From positions 8,769,501 through 8,833,500 of the forward strand of contig NC_079880.1 in assembly GCF_029227915.1 (NCBI RefSeq): a stretch of DNA of 64,000 bases. Reading direction: 5' to 3'. The position numbers and the translations under genes were made by a program. This document shows positions 1 through 11,524 of the stretch, piece after piece. The notes beneath the pieces are model-generated. The model ran no database searches. It was given only the letters and a program-made list of their open reading frames with translations, and was not told where the DNA came from. This DNA is from Hydractinia symbiolongicarpus. Taxonomy: Eukaryota; Cnidaria; Hydrozoa; Anthoathecata; Hydractiniidae. How positions within the stretch are numbered: position 1 is the first letter of the stretch; the number at the start of each line of letters is the position of its first letter.

Positions 1-695
1 AAGCAAATAAAAGCCAGAATAGCATTAACGCTATAAACTAACGGCAACCTTTCAAGAAGAAATAAGGCAGTTCAAGCCATAGTTTAAAATAACAACGGCA
101 ACAACAGCAAACTAACCAGTAACTGAACATTTCTGCAGCGTTGGTGAATTGTCTGATCATTCAGTTGTCTGGCAAACCTCTGGAAAGCTGTCTTCAAGAA
201 TATAAAATATAAAATATTATAATATATTACTACTTTTTTAATGCAAGTCTTTATCATTCATTATTGTATGATTTCACACTCTTGTGTTGTTCAGTGCTTA
301 TCAGATATTTTTAGCTGAAAGATAAGACTGTTTTTATCATCTGCATTTCTGTAAATTTACTGTATTGTTCTACTGTATTGTTGAAGCACACGACAGTCAC
401 TCTTGGACCGTGCTCCCTTACATGATTATTTGCGCAATAAGAAATGCATCTTCAGCCTTCATAAGGAAGATGAACGAACCAACCTCGTTTCCAAGGCATT
501 TTACCTTGTTGATGAAGTTGATAGCGGCCCATAAGCCGTTATTACTGTGTGGCTAACAATTTCTTTTTGCTGCTATGGAATTCATTAAAAAAAGCAAAAT
601 GCACTGGGAACAAGGTTGAGAAAATACTGTTTCGTAGATGACGCAAGTGTAATAAACTAGCATCGCGCGTGAGTTTTGAGGACTAATTCTAACTA
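1..695. other. Intergenic, no gene seen
   Basis: AT-rich sequence without a recognisable exon, RNA gene or element. The short open frame at 365-556 has no domain or splice context. Confidence 0.5.
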
Positions 696-1208
696 CATCG
701 AAACTTCCCTAAAGCGGAAATCCTCCAAAACGAACGAACGGACAAAAGGCGGATAACAAATTTGTCCCTGACGATTTCCAAATAAACCTTATAATAAAAC
801 CTCTTCAAAGAAGACAGTCTAAAAAGCACACACCTCCACGGTTATTTTTTCCAGAATTTACCTCTATGATTTGAGCAAATAAATTTTTTGACCAGCTTTA
901 TAAATGTGCAATCATTTTCAGTCTTACAAGGTTTTTATATTCTTCTACCCTACTATCTAAATTGTCCAAAAACGTCTCTGTTTACAGCAAGTTTTGTTTC
1001 TATGGGCCAAATTGTCTTTTTAAAATGTTTTTTTGCCTAACAGAGGAAGGGAAAAGAGTAATATAGGTATGCCTAATGTATTTTTGACTTTGGAGTAGAA
1101 TTTTTTTTGAGGTTTCTAGTTAAAAAAAAAGAAAAACTTCTCCAAGGAGGACACTTCTCTAAAGCAGACAAAATCTCTATTAGAACTCGCTTTGAGGGGA
1201 TTCCACTG
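696..1208. mobile_element. Pogo/Tigger-like MITE (non-autonomous)
   Basis: The left end reads CATCGAAACTTCCCTAAAGC and the right end, reverse-complemented, reads CAGTGGAATCCCCTCAAAGC. Both are flanked by TA, the target duplication of the Tc1/mariner group. 'CAGTNGAACCTCTCTTAAGCGGAC'-type ends are typical of pogo/Tigger families. The ~510-bp interior has no coding potential and keeps degenerate 'cctccaaaacg / ctccttggag' subterminal motifs, so it looks like an old internally deleted copy. Superfamily is inferred from the ends only. Confidence 0.45.
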
Positions 1209-1210
1209 TA

Positions 1211-2422
1211 GCTAGCTTACTTCTAAAGATATATTATATAAATATCGTACATCTACAATACCCCATTACCTTCATGTGTATCAGTACTACTTTTGAATGA
1301 AATGGTTGCTTTTATAGCTGTATATTTTTTAAAAAAAATATTGGAGACAGAAGATAAAGTACACTTCTACTAAAATGTAAATCATGTTTAAACGTAATTA
1401 TAAGACAATAACATTTTTTACGAATGCATATTTATTTCTCAATCTTGCTTGCATATATACGTGTCTGCAAAACTGATTTATTTATTTACTTCTCTAACAC
1501 TGACAATATAGGTTTACTTCCAAAAAATATAAAACATTAAATTTATACTCAAGAAAATATATCTACAGTGGCGTACTTACGTAGATTCAAAAGGAGATTT
1601 GCAGTTTGGAACTCTTTTGATAAGAAACACACAAAAACGATATTCTTTGTAATCCACGTTGGTACTCGGTAATTGCTAAGTACAATACCAACATGTTAAC
1701 AAAATTATTTAATTTACTATTTTTCTGTTTTTTACCTTGTTTTGTTTTTTTTTTTGCTGACGAGGACTTACATATTATAAATTTCTTTAAATAAATCTCT
1801 GTGGGAAATTTTTTTGTCAGAAATGTTTTTTTTTGAGGATTGGAGCTTATTAAAAGGGAAGGCTTATTTGATGGAGGAAACTTAAGCGAGTACTTCATCG
1901 GTTTAATATTTTTTGAAATCCTATGGCGAACTATAAAACTTTTCAACTGACCAGCTAAAAATATGTTAATGATGTAAACATACGAGTATAATTAACGCGC
2001 GATCGTTGTAGTTAACTCTAAGTTAACTTTAATTCTACCAAAACCATTGTTAATGATACACCTTAAGGTCGGCTTTCATTACCATTAAAATTGTTGAGTA
2101 ACAGTTGTACAAGTTACTCTTACGATTTTATTGTTAATATATGTTATACAAAAAAGCAACGCAAGAGATGTTGCACAACAACGGTTGTAAAGATAGCATA
2201 TCTCCTACAACATTTACACAACATTATAGATGCCAATGGAAACCAAGCTTTAAAATGATAGCTTTTGTCACAGTTAAATTATAATGGTATTTCAGGTAAA
2301 TTAATTAATCGTTCTTAATTGTTTCTACCATCTTGGTATTTTCAAGTAGCGTTAATTATTTATTTTTAAGGAAATATAAAAATATTTTTTTTTTGGAGTT
2401 TAAAGTTTGGAAACATAAAAAC
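1211..2422. other. Intergenic, AT-rich
   Basis: No supported gene. The 119-codon minus-strand frame at 1587-1946 is low-complexity Lys/Phe-rich sequence with no domain and is probably chance. Confidence 0.5.
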
Positions 2423-3000
2423 ATGGACTACACATCTGCAAGAGTTCTGAGTTTTTTTGCTTGCATTGTTGTCACTGTCACGTTACTGGTATCAATCTCC
2501 ACTTCAAACTGGATAAGAGAGTAATACAAAGATAAAAAGGGAAAAATTGGTATACTCAGCAAGGAGTGTGGAAGGCTTGCGGGCGAAAATGCAAAGATCT
2601 GGTATTGTTTTACTCATCGAAACATAAATTGGACGCGACAAAATGTTGCATCTCATTCGCTCTTTTATTCTCACTGGTAAGCATTGGTGTTAATATTGGA
2701 GGTGTTTTGAAAGCAGTTAAATGGTATTTTAGTAAGTACGTCCAAGTTGTCTATGTTGGGTTAGTAACAATACTGACACTAGCTACCATGGTCACATATC
2801 CATTGACAAAGGAAATTATCGTTGTGGAGGGTTTTGAAAACTATAATAGCAATCACACATGGAGCTATCAGTGGGAATATCTCATTGAAATATTGGCTTT
2901 AATATTTTGCATTTTCAATATTGCAGTGATCTGCTATGAAACAAGATTGAAACGTAATGAGCCACCAATGGTGAGGCTTGAAGAACCTTATGTTGTATAA
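2423..3000 (+). CDS. Claudin/PMP22-like tetraspan membrane protein, frame interrupted
   Basis: The sequence shows four hydrophobic segments in claudin order. TM1 lies in the first frame after the ATG at 2423 (MDYTSARVLSFFACIV...). A first loop contains 'GVWKACGRKC', which fits the claudin W-GLW-C-C signature with its two cysteines. TM2 follows 'ATKCC', then come TM3 and TM4. The C-terminus ends '...LEEPYVV', like the PDZ-binding YV tail of claudins. Claudins are plasma-membrane proteins of cell-cell junctions. The TM1 frame stops at 2522 while the rest is open in another frame from 2536 to the TAA at 2998. Either this is a frameshifted pseudogene or assembly error, or a 71-bp GT-AG intron (2489-2559) joins the two frames; that intron would remove the conserved SNW end of TM1. 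The ATG was chosen because TM1 begins directly after it. Confidence 0.6.
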
Positions 3001-3890
3001 ACATTATAATACTTGGTCGGATACTTTTTGTGTTCGTATTTGGAAGATAATGTACTTTGAACATTTATGATATATTTGTATGCAGTTTTTCGTTTGCAAG
3101 AAAAATTGCGAAGAAAGTATTTTTTTTCTTGGTGAAGTCCATATTAAGGTGCAATTTCCATATTAATTAAACCTTGCTCGATGGGTGATTTTTCAGATCA
3201 TGCACTTAAAATCCACTGCGATTTGTCAAATTCCTGAACTTTATTTCAAAGACCATATTTTAAACCTGATATATAATAACTTGTAAAACTTTGATAGGGA
3301 TCCATAGATGATATGCATACATTTCGATGGTTGTTTCGCATATATTTGGTTCATTAAATACAGTAACGTCCATGTATTCGCATACATACTATACCATCGA
3401 CCAGCAACCGACGAGAATCGAGCTGGTGACCCACCAGAACCAAGCAGGATTACCAGCTTTTTCTAAAACGATGTGATTTTCACATTCATGCTATATAGTG
3501 CAGATACACAACAAACTCGTTAGTCGCTATGTTAAATAAACATGCTACACTTTTTTTTGCTCTAAAAAATAAATAAAAAATTAATTTGATTGAACGGCAA
3601 ACCTTATCAGGTCACTTTCCTGACACACGTGACTAGACAGACGATAGATAGCCAATCAAAAATTTAATAGCAGTAACCACTGTTCTGGTCGTTGATTTAT
3701 CCTTAATGCTGGTGGGTTCATGGTTGGTTCTGATGGTTTTCTGGGTTGTTTAGGATGTGCGCTGTATTCCCCTCCTCGTGATGACAGCAGTTAAGTCTAC
3801 AAAAGGGGACGTTGAACCACATCTCGTGGTTTATCTACTATTAGTTGGAGGAGGTACTGATTTTTCGGGATGACTCAGGATAGGACCATC
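3001..3890. other. 3' flank of claudin-like gene, no gene seen
   Basis: AT-rich non-coding sequence. An AATAAA-type motif occurs near 3534 but is far from the stop codon. No exon recognised. Confidence 0.4.
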
Positions 3891-3929
3891 ATCATTCGAT
3901 ACTGAAGTCGGGATTGGTGCCGTGTCAGC

Positions 3930-4480
3930 AAGTGTATGCGATAGCATAACGAGTGATGAGGCAGAAACTGGTCAAGTAGGAATGGTATTGGTTGGTGCGT
4001 ATATGTCTGCATTGTCTGTCCATTTGAATATGGGAGGTTTGTGGAAAAACATGAACTGCAGGATGCGATGCGAGATATTGCTCAATACATACTGCTCGCG
4101 AAATCTGCGTAAAAAGTGTTTATTGCGACAGATCAAACGACCAAAGTCATCAACCTTCACTTCGTATTGTTCATGGCCACCTGAGTACCTGATTTGCCCC
4201 AATTCTCTGAATAATGGCCACGTTGATTCTGTACAAATACACGATCACCAACAACTAGTAATTGCAGCGGGTAAGCATGAGCATCTAGTCGTTCCAATCG
4301 CCTCTTCTTGTTTCATCCATGCTTCACGCCGTTATAGCCGAACAGAAGTGTTGCTGAATTTTACCTATTGGTAAAAGCACAGGCATAACGAACATGTCTA
4401 CCAATAAGTCGACGGTTATATACATCACCAAAGGGAACAAAACCTTTAGAAGTCGTCTGATATCACCATATCGTCCAAAC
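3930..4480 (-). pseudogene. Ty3/gypsy-type pol remnant (integrase C-terminal region)
   Basis: Read on the minus strand, several frames give pieces typical of the region after the integrase core in K02A2.6-like gypsy polyproteins: 'RLIGRH' near 4420, 'LLVVGDRVFVQNQRGHYS' at about 4265-4205, and 'EQYEVKVDDFGRLICRNKHFL' style sequence at about 4170-4100. The pieces lie in different frames with stops between them, so the copy is dead. No LTR or target duplication was identified. Assignment rests on motif resemblance, not on a search. Confidence 0.55.
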
Positions 4481-4499
4481 AGTATTGCGAGGCAAAGCG

Positions 4500-6236
4500 C
4501 GATGAGGATAATTGTTCAAAGTCGAGGATGCGAAATGCTTCAATATCCTTTCCTTTATAGGAGCGTTATTGTCTACTTTACATTTAAATGGCAAATATTT
4601 TGGTATATCTGCCACAATGTTTTGAGGGGAAGGAATATACAAGCATTGCCAGATCATCAGAAGGCGTTGAACAGCCAGCGCTTCAAGTACTGCGTGATGT
4701 GGGGAAGGCAGTTTTTGCAGACGTAGAAACTCCTATGGTAAGGAAGTCCTTCGTTGTGACACCACGATTTATCATAGCTTTTATGGTGAGAGATTAAAAA
4801 CCATTAGCTTGTTTACTGACGTAAATCATTGTAGCGCAAGTATGTTGGATACCATTTGAAGTGGTGCTTTAATCTGTAAACAATACCACGTTCATTTGTA
4901 ATAGGTGAATGGCAGCGACAAAGTCAATGGACACCGGGATGTAATCTTCAGTTTCAACACCAGCTGCTCAGAAATCCTGGAATGACAAGCCAAAAAACAA
5001 AAAAACATTCTTGTTGGACTCTTTTGAGAACGACTTGTAAACAAATGGGGTTAATTATATCCTGAAAAATTTGAGGGGAAATAGTCGGGATATAACTAGC
5101 AGCAAAGAACACGTGTAACAATTTTTTATAAATCAATTTTTTCGTTACTTCTATTAGATTTTACCTGAAATATACACAGTGTACTTAAAGAAACTGGGCC
5201 GACAAATTCATCTCTTTCTTTAACTTACCCGCCATATTTATTTCGTGCATCGCTTACACAGTCCACATTTCGATTATTTGTAGCATAGTGTATATTTGGC
5301 TGACAGCAAACATGCATGATGTTCCGTCTTGCGATGCGAGTTGTTAGTTGAACTGCAGCGACAGAGTTTGAATGCTAGGGTCAAAAGATCAAAAGAAAAC
5401 CGTCTTTTCCACCAAGGCCTTCTGTCTAATTGACAACGGGAAGGATAGAAGATACAAATTGCTGTTTCGGTATTACAAGAAAACCTTGGAGACAGGACTG
5501 ACCAGATATGTACAAACAAAGAACTTCGTAATTTCATCGTTATTCCATATAAATGCAAAAATACAATTAGTTAAAATAAATTCAGTTAGTATAAAAAAGT
5601 ATAATACGTATATACAATGCTGGGAAAGACTACCGTTTTGAGATTTTCAAACAATGTTGCTGCGAACTACAAACACCCAATAAAAAATCTAGTTGGTATA
5701 AAAGGTGGCCTATCTAAATGATGTGTCTGGCTTGTATTTTAGTGCTGGTACAAGTTGTAGAAAAAAATGTGTGTTTTAGGATCAAACCAGAGTTCATAGC
5801 ACTCCTCAAAGACAACCCTCAGATGTTATCTTAAGAAACTCTCATAGTTTAAAAACTTCAAGTACTGGTCTGTTAAAACAAAATATTATTTTTAGTATAT
5901 GAACAAAGACTAAAAGCCTAGGAATATATTACTATATATACACAACAGCACATTTCAACAAATTATCGTGAATAGAGAAGCTACTTTCTTTCGCGAGAGG
6001 TGTGGTTAAATGAAGAGAAGGGAAAAGCGATAACATGTAGTCACTTTACGTAAGCTGTAGTATTTGCACCAAAAACATTGTTGTAGCTATAAAATAATCG
6101 ATTGATCTTTTTCATTATTTATAAAAATCCATATTAAATTAGTTCACTATTTATAAAAATCCATAATATATTAGTATTACATAAAACACTGGTAATAATG
6201 AATAAATTAAAAAAAATAAAAATAAAAATACTTACA
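4500..6236. other. No gene recognised; possible further retroelement debris
   Basis: Several short frames occur on both strands (for example 5274-5558 minus and 5372-5641 plus) without any domain. A two-copy tandem of 'tttataaaaatccat' lies at about 6116-6176, followed by an AAAAT run at about 6205-6232. Confidence 0.4.
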
Positions 6237-6237
6237 A

Positions 6238-6243
6238 TTTATT
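6238..6243 (-). promoter_or_regulatory. Polyadenylation signal of CIMIP5-like gene
   Basis: AATAAA on the minus strand (TTTATT on plus), 44 nt beyond the stop codon of the CIMIP5-like gene. Confidence 0.5.
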
Positions 6244-6286
6244 AACACACAAAAATTCTTAGCTAAATTCTGAAAAAACTCTATGT

Positions 6287-9200
6287 TCAATCGTAATATA
6301 CAAGATCTTTGTTTCGTTTGAGACCTTGTGTCATTTTCTGTTGCAAGCGCTGCATAGTCTGAGCAGGAGGAGTGTTCACTCTGTGGCCGTACTCTCTAGA
6401 AGCTGTTAACGGTCTTGTCGTTGTCACCTGATAAACAGTAGGTACGACAGTAGAAACTTCTTTCTTAGGTTTTAAGTTACCCTAAAATAATAAAAAATTG
6501 GTCAGCTAAGGATAAATTTTAATAGATCTTTTTTTGATACTCTAATTCTACATTGTAAGCATCAAGTTTATATCGTAATTAAGGATATTAATGTAAAAAC
6601 AATATCCACCGTGTTTTAACCTATATATTAAAATCCAGGTTAATTTGGATTCAGCTGTAGCGGGAACTGTTGTTAAGTAGTTATTATTGTCACACTCAAA
6701 GTCTTCTTAAATACACCAATTCAACATAGCGCAAGACCGCGTTAATAAAAAGACTGGGACGAGTTTGGGGTAAACAAAACCGCTCTGGCAGTCACCTTGT
6801 GTTGTGAGTAAAGTAGTGACAGAAGTTGTTTGGCTTTCTAGTCTTATTAAGATGGGTCCTGCGAATTGTGGTGTTGTTGGGTGTATGAATAACACAAGGA
6901 AATTGGAAAAGTGGAAGAAAAGTATTTGCACAGAGCATAATAGTCAGCCTCAAATTAAAAGAACTTGTGCCTCCTGTCAACCACCACCATATCGTCTGTT
7001 TTGTTTTCCCAGTACCAATCGTTATTTAGCTAATCGTTTGGAATGGGTACAGAGAGTTAAGAGAGAAAAAGATGATAAATCTTCGTGAAGTCCACGTCCA
7101 AGTGACAGGGTTTGTAGTGAGCACTTTGTGGATGCAGAACCAACCTGCAGTAATCCGTAACCATCATTAAAAATTGGGTATGATTTTAGAGAGCCTGTTC
7201 CTCAAAGAGAACTCATTCGACAGCATCAGCCACGTCCTAAAAAGGCCAAAAAGCGTACCTTGTCACCTGGCACATCTGATCAGTTAGGTCAGGGAGACCA
7301 CCAGTATTGTAGACAAAAGAATACAGAGCTATGTCTTTTTTGTATTGACAAGCAGAAAGTAATTAATTCCTTGAGTAAAAAACATGTCTTTTAAACTGAA
7401 AATATCTAAAAGGCGAGAAATTTTCAATAACAGAATTCACAACTTTACATGGGTGCAAATAAAAACGGACAAAAAATGATGTTTTTAACAGGATTGTGCA
7501 GTGTAGCTGCATTCAATACAGTATTTTCCTTAATTGAGCCAAATTTACCGGCTGTAAACTATTGGCGTGGAACTAAGAGGAATCTTAGCACAAAGGTGCG
7601 GCGAAAATTTGTTAAATGTCAAAGATAAAAATTGTCTTTTTGACTTGATGAGAATTCGCTTATGCCTTCTTAACGAAGATTTTACTGACCGATTCAACAT
7701 CTCTCCAGCAACATTAAAATATTTTCACCACTTGGGTACGTATCCTTAGCACTGCCCTTGGAAATTGCTTGGTAAACTGGCTTCCTCGAGAGGCTATCAG
7801 GGATCATTTGCCAAATATTTACAAGAAAATGGGACATTACATGCTGCGCTGCATTATTGACTGCACAGAAGTTTTTATCGAAAGACCAAAATCTTTAGAG
7901 CTTCAAGCACAAACCTGGTCAGATTACAAAAGCCATAATACAATTAAATTTTTAATTGGAATTTCTCCTGTTGGTTTCATCACTTTTCTGTCAGATTGTT
8001 ATGGTGTTCGAACGTCTGACAAGTACATCTGTGAGGATAGTGGATTATTTGATGCTTTGGAGAGAGATGAAATAATGGCAGACAGAGGGTTCCAAATAAA
8101 AGAAGATCTACTTTTAAGATTTTGTAGTTTAAGTATTCCACCAGGTGCTAGAATAAAAGCGCAAATGACCACTGAAGAATGTAAACGTATTAAAGATGTT
8201 TGATATTGAACGAGCAATTAATCGCATGAAAACGTTTTGAATTCTCAAGTATGTTTTATCAATCACCATTGCTTCAACATGCTGATCATATTGTTCGAAC
8301 CTGCAGCAGCTCTGTGCAATTTAAAGCCACGCCTCATACAAGCAAAATAATCTTGGTGAAGAAAAAAACGGCTTTTTTTAAAGCCACATATCTATAAAAA
8401 ACATTATTGGTAAACACAAAGTGTTTTGTGATTTAAATTTTTTTTGATTTTGTTTTTTAAGTTTTACCTTACTTTCCTCAACTTATGCATAACAAAATCT
8501 GTTTACCTACCTTCCCACTGAAACAGTCTCAACCAAATAATATTTTTTATAAATGTGTGGCTATAAAAATAGCCTTTTTATTGTTTTTATTCCATATATA
8601 GCATGTATTGTGAGATCGTGTGTTTTAGATAATGCACATAGAAGGATCACAATTTTTTATAAGATCGTTCCAAAACACAGGATCAAACTGAACTTCCTCT
8701 ACCAAAACACCATACTGAGTCCAAACGAAAAAGTTACAAAATTTTAAACCAGTAACTCCCATCTGCATTTGACACTGGGTAAAATACAGATGATTTTTGT
8801 TCAGAACTAACTTCCCTTCAACATATTTTAAATAGGGTAGATGAAATTTAGGATCATTTGGAGATGTGTAATTAATGGAGCATAGACATTTTACTTCTAA
8901 GCAAGACTTAGGACAACACGAACACAACAACATGGTACATCCACCTTTCACAAACTTTTCCACTTTGGTTTTCACTTCATGAGCTCTGGATGCAGTTATG
9001 ACACCTTTGCTAAAGGCATACCAGTTTTCATTGACCTCGAGTAATGATTTCACTGCTATGAAAAGGTTTTAATAGAATTGGACATTAAAATGACATCGTT
9101 GATGCTAACAAGGGCATTGGGGTTCGGTAACTTGCCAGTGACAATCTCACGGACGAAATCTATTTCCGGTTTTGGAACAGCCGTTAAAAGAGTGCTGTCT

Positions 9201-11524
9201 AGAACAACCTTTTCAAATGCAGCAGCTAAATCGCAAAGCTTCAAAGTTTAAATGACACATTATAGTCTTTCTTTGATGTACTTAAGAGACCCTTTGATTT
9301 TTTGCCTGTCTTTCCAAAATCATCACGTTTAAATGTAATCTTTGATCTTGACCGGTTTTACCTCTGTACGGTTAGAGAGCCACTCACACGGTTTGCTGGT
9401 ACATAACATATTGGTCAGTCCAAGCCTAACTGCTGCTTCAAGAAGAAATAACAATGCTGCTATGTGGTTGCAGGTCTCTGAGATACCAGCCATGCAGTCA
9501 CAATGTGCAGACTGGGGTTCACTGGGGTTAAACATTTGGTAATTGAATATATCAGCATACAGTATGCATGGCCAAAACTTTATGCCATCATTCTCACAGA
9601 GCCATCCAGAAGCAAGATTCTTTGGATCAGGAAGTACAACACCAGATTTACTGACTGTAAGCTCAGCCTGGTAATCTTTATGTAAAGCATTCTCTACCTC
9701 CTCTGCTGTTTTGATGACTGGAACATTATTTTTACTAGCTGCAAACACCCTAGCTACTTATTCGCATTTTCTTTCCGCTAACCTTCAGACCTCTCAATCT
9801 CAAATACCTCTTTAACTCGTCTACCTTCATCTTCTCTATCATTTCAAACTACGTTCTCAAAACAACTTTCTTTCCTTTTTCCTTCTTGTGCAACTAATTT
9901 TCGGTTAGTTTTGTTTCAAACTCGTCCCAGTCTTTTTATTAACGCAGTCTCATATGTTGAATTGGTGTATTTCGATATATTACACCTCGCAGCAGAGGAA
10001 ACGCCACCACTTTGTTCTTGCCTTTTATCACGTGACTTTGTTTATGTATCGGCCGTTTTTGCCGCCATATTTTGGAACTTTAGTAAAAGATACGAAAGAG
10101 ATAACACATGCCTTTTATTTATCAGCTTGTGTTCAATTTTATATTATATAGTCCTCAAAGTTTCACACAAGTTACACTAAACAAACCGTTGTAACTGGTT
10201 ATTTATTGGCAGTATTATTTTGAACTTAGATTTAAGTTAGAGCATACTAATTTTTTGCGAGGGTTTAAAAAATGGCCAGAACAAGAAAAACAAAGCTTAA
10301 CTTACATTCGGATCATATTGTGCCAGAAAACTAAGATTGTTTTCCCTAAAAAAATCAAGCATAGTCAAAAAATGTGTGTGAGTTGTATAGAACCAGCCTG
10401 ATGATTTCTCTGCAGGTGACAGGTTGCGAAGGTTCTATTGGTATGGGGCGGGTGTAAAATACGCTACTCACAGTTTGCGATGTCCGCATGATTAGACAAT
10501 TAACAAGACGGCTCACAAAGGTCCTGTAACAGGGTGGCCACAATTTTTTTTTCAAGAAAAAGACGATTTAAGAGGATTTTAAAGAAGCTTTTGCACCTAA
10601 TTTAGAGAAGTTTTTTTTTAAAGAGAAATAGAGGATTTTAGATGATACAGCAGTAAATAAAAACTGATACTTTCAAAACAAACAAACAAAAATTCAAGCT
10701 ATACAAAACAATTAAAATATTTTTTCATGTGTCAATTGAAAACAGCAAGTAAAACTATCAAACTATTATTGATCTATACTGAAAAAAATAGAAGAGTTAA
10801 AAAGAAGATTAAGTTATATTTTTTTTTTTAAGAGGATAATAGAGGACTTTAAAGAGGGTTTTCCAAATTTTAGAGGAGGCGTGGCCACCCCACCTTAGCA
10901 AGAATTATCACAGTTTGAGGTTCGAGTTAAATAATTGCTTGTGGGTATGATCTTAGAAATTAGGCATTTATTTTAAAAAATCGTGAAAAATAAATAGTAA
11001 AATAGCGAAATTTTAAAATTCAGAATAAAACATTTTTGTTTTAGCCATAACAGAAACATTATTGTTATTTTAAAAATAACATAAAAAAATAAGTTAAAAT
11101 CATTAAAACAGATAGAATATTAGACAGAATAAGAATCCTGTGTAGTTTACTTATTTATTAAATGTTTATGTGTTCTAATTTTGTAACATTTGTTTTATTC
11201 TATATGATCTGCTTTCTTGGATGACATAATTTAATGCATGCAGCACAACTAAAACAACATAATCTACATTTACCATTTCTTTTGCAGGGATCTTTCCTTC
11301 TTGCACCTTTCTTCCCAGATCATTTCTTCAGCAACATGATTGCATATTTGGTAGTCTCTTGCATTTTTTAACTTCGGTGGTGCTGATCTAATACGCTCTC
11401 TCGTTTCTTTAGGAATACATTTCTCGTGATATGAACTGGCATCTCGTATCAGAAGAGTGTTAGAAGAAAGGTACGACCTTTGTGGTTGACGGGAGCCATT
11501 GCAGAACTGGCTAGGATATTCCAT
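6287..11524 (-). CDS. CIMIP5: CIMIP5-like (C2orf50-like) ciliary microtubule inner protein
   Basis: Three coding exons on the minus strand: 11524-11274, 10345-10306 and 6481-6287. Borders are ATG(GTAAAT), TTTTTTAG/G..AAT(GTAAGT) and TTTTAG/GGT. Phases fit exactly (2, then 0) and give 161 residues ending at TGA 6289-6287. The middle reads 'EEMIWEERCKKERSLQKKW', then 'ENNLSFLAQYDPNGN', then 'HRVNTPPAQTMQRLQQKM'. This matches the pattern I recall for human C2orf50: W-x-E..., SFL-x2-YDP-x-GN-x-K, R-x2-TP-x2-QT-x2-R. That family consists of proteins inside the doublet microtubules of cilia. The N-terminus is basic and Ser-rich. Intron 1 (10346-11273) carries a small MITE and intron 2 (6482-10305) contains a complete DNA transposon. 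Family assignment is from memory of the motif; the exon model is strongly supported by phase agreement. Confidence 0.8.
6852..8260 (+). pseudogene. THAP + DDE_Tnp_4-type transposase, broken
   Basis: From the ATG at 6852 the protein starts 'MGPANCGVVGCMNN', the first Cys pair of a THAP (C2CH) DNA-binding domain. Its 'VCSEHF' end follows at about 7108-7125 after a stop near 7086. A linker of about 400 bp with stops follows. The catalytic part is open at 7769-8203: 'IDCTEVFIERPKSLELQ' supplies the first Asp, 'TWSDYKSHNTIKFLIGISP' is a family core, and 'MADRGF' supplies the second Asp. After a frame change at about 8205, 'ERAINRMK' has the expected third acidic residue (Glu). This is the PIF/Harbinger-IS5-like arrangement that cuts and inserts at the TIRs. 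At least three frame breaks make it inactive. The pieces 7567-7749 and 7769-8203 belong to one former gene. Confidence 0.8.
8625..9845 (-). pseudogene. SAP-SWIM-YqaJ exonuclease companion gene of the transposon, broken
   Basis: Read on minus, the order is as follows. A SAP-type DNA-binding helix pair lies at about 9845-9775 ('MKVDELKRYLRLRGLKVSGK'). A frame break at about 9770 follows, then an open stretch 9748-9329 with a SWIM zinc motif ('HCDCMAGISETCNHIAALLF', C-x-C...C-x-H). A break follows, with short frames at 9244-9056. Finally 9053-8625 has 'GVITASRAHEV', 'KKNHLYF..QCQMQMGVTG' type sequence and 'FFVWTQYG', which are marks of the YqaJ/lambda-exonuclease fold. Such proteins accompany ISL2EU-type transposases; their exact job in transposition is not established. 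The gene converges on the transposase gene, leaving about 400 bp between them. Confidence 0.75.
10530..10890. mobile_element. Short MITE with GGGTGGCCAC ends
   Basis: Inverted GGGTGGCCAC lies at 10532-10541 and GTGGCCACCC at 10881-10890. They enclose about 340 bp of A/T runs and repeated 'agaggattttaaag' motifs. The left end CAGGGTGGCCAC resembles hAT-type MITEs, but no 8-bp duplication is visible. It lies in intron 1 of the CIMIP5-like gene. Confidence 0.5.

Larger units (their letters stand above)
6713..9968. mobile_element. ISL2EU/Spy-like DNA transposon (PHIS superfamily), complete, decayed
   Basis: About 55-bp terminal inverted repeats lie at 6713-6767 and 9914-9968. Both begin ACACCAATTCAACATA and both include GTTAATAAAAAGACTGGGAC. 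Both ends are flanked by AT (6711-6712 and 9969-9970), the duplication described for ISL2EU. With the outer bases included, the junctions are also AAA|T... and ...A|TTT, the duplication-free signature described for Spy. The cargo is a THAP-DDE gene on plus and a SAP-SWIM-YqaJ gene on minus, pointing towards each other; a YqaJ partner is known for ISL2EU. Both genes have frame breaks. The element sits in intron 2 of the CIMIP5-like gene. Confidence 0.85.

Noticed and set aside
1587-1946. 119-codon minus-strand frame
   Set aside because: Low-complexity Lys/Phe/Ser composition from A/T runs; no domain or splice signals.
9911-10180. Plus-strand frames at the right end of the ISL2EU/Spy-like element
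   Set aside because: They run across the TIR and flank with no domain; chance frames.
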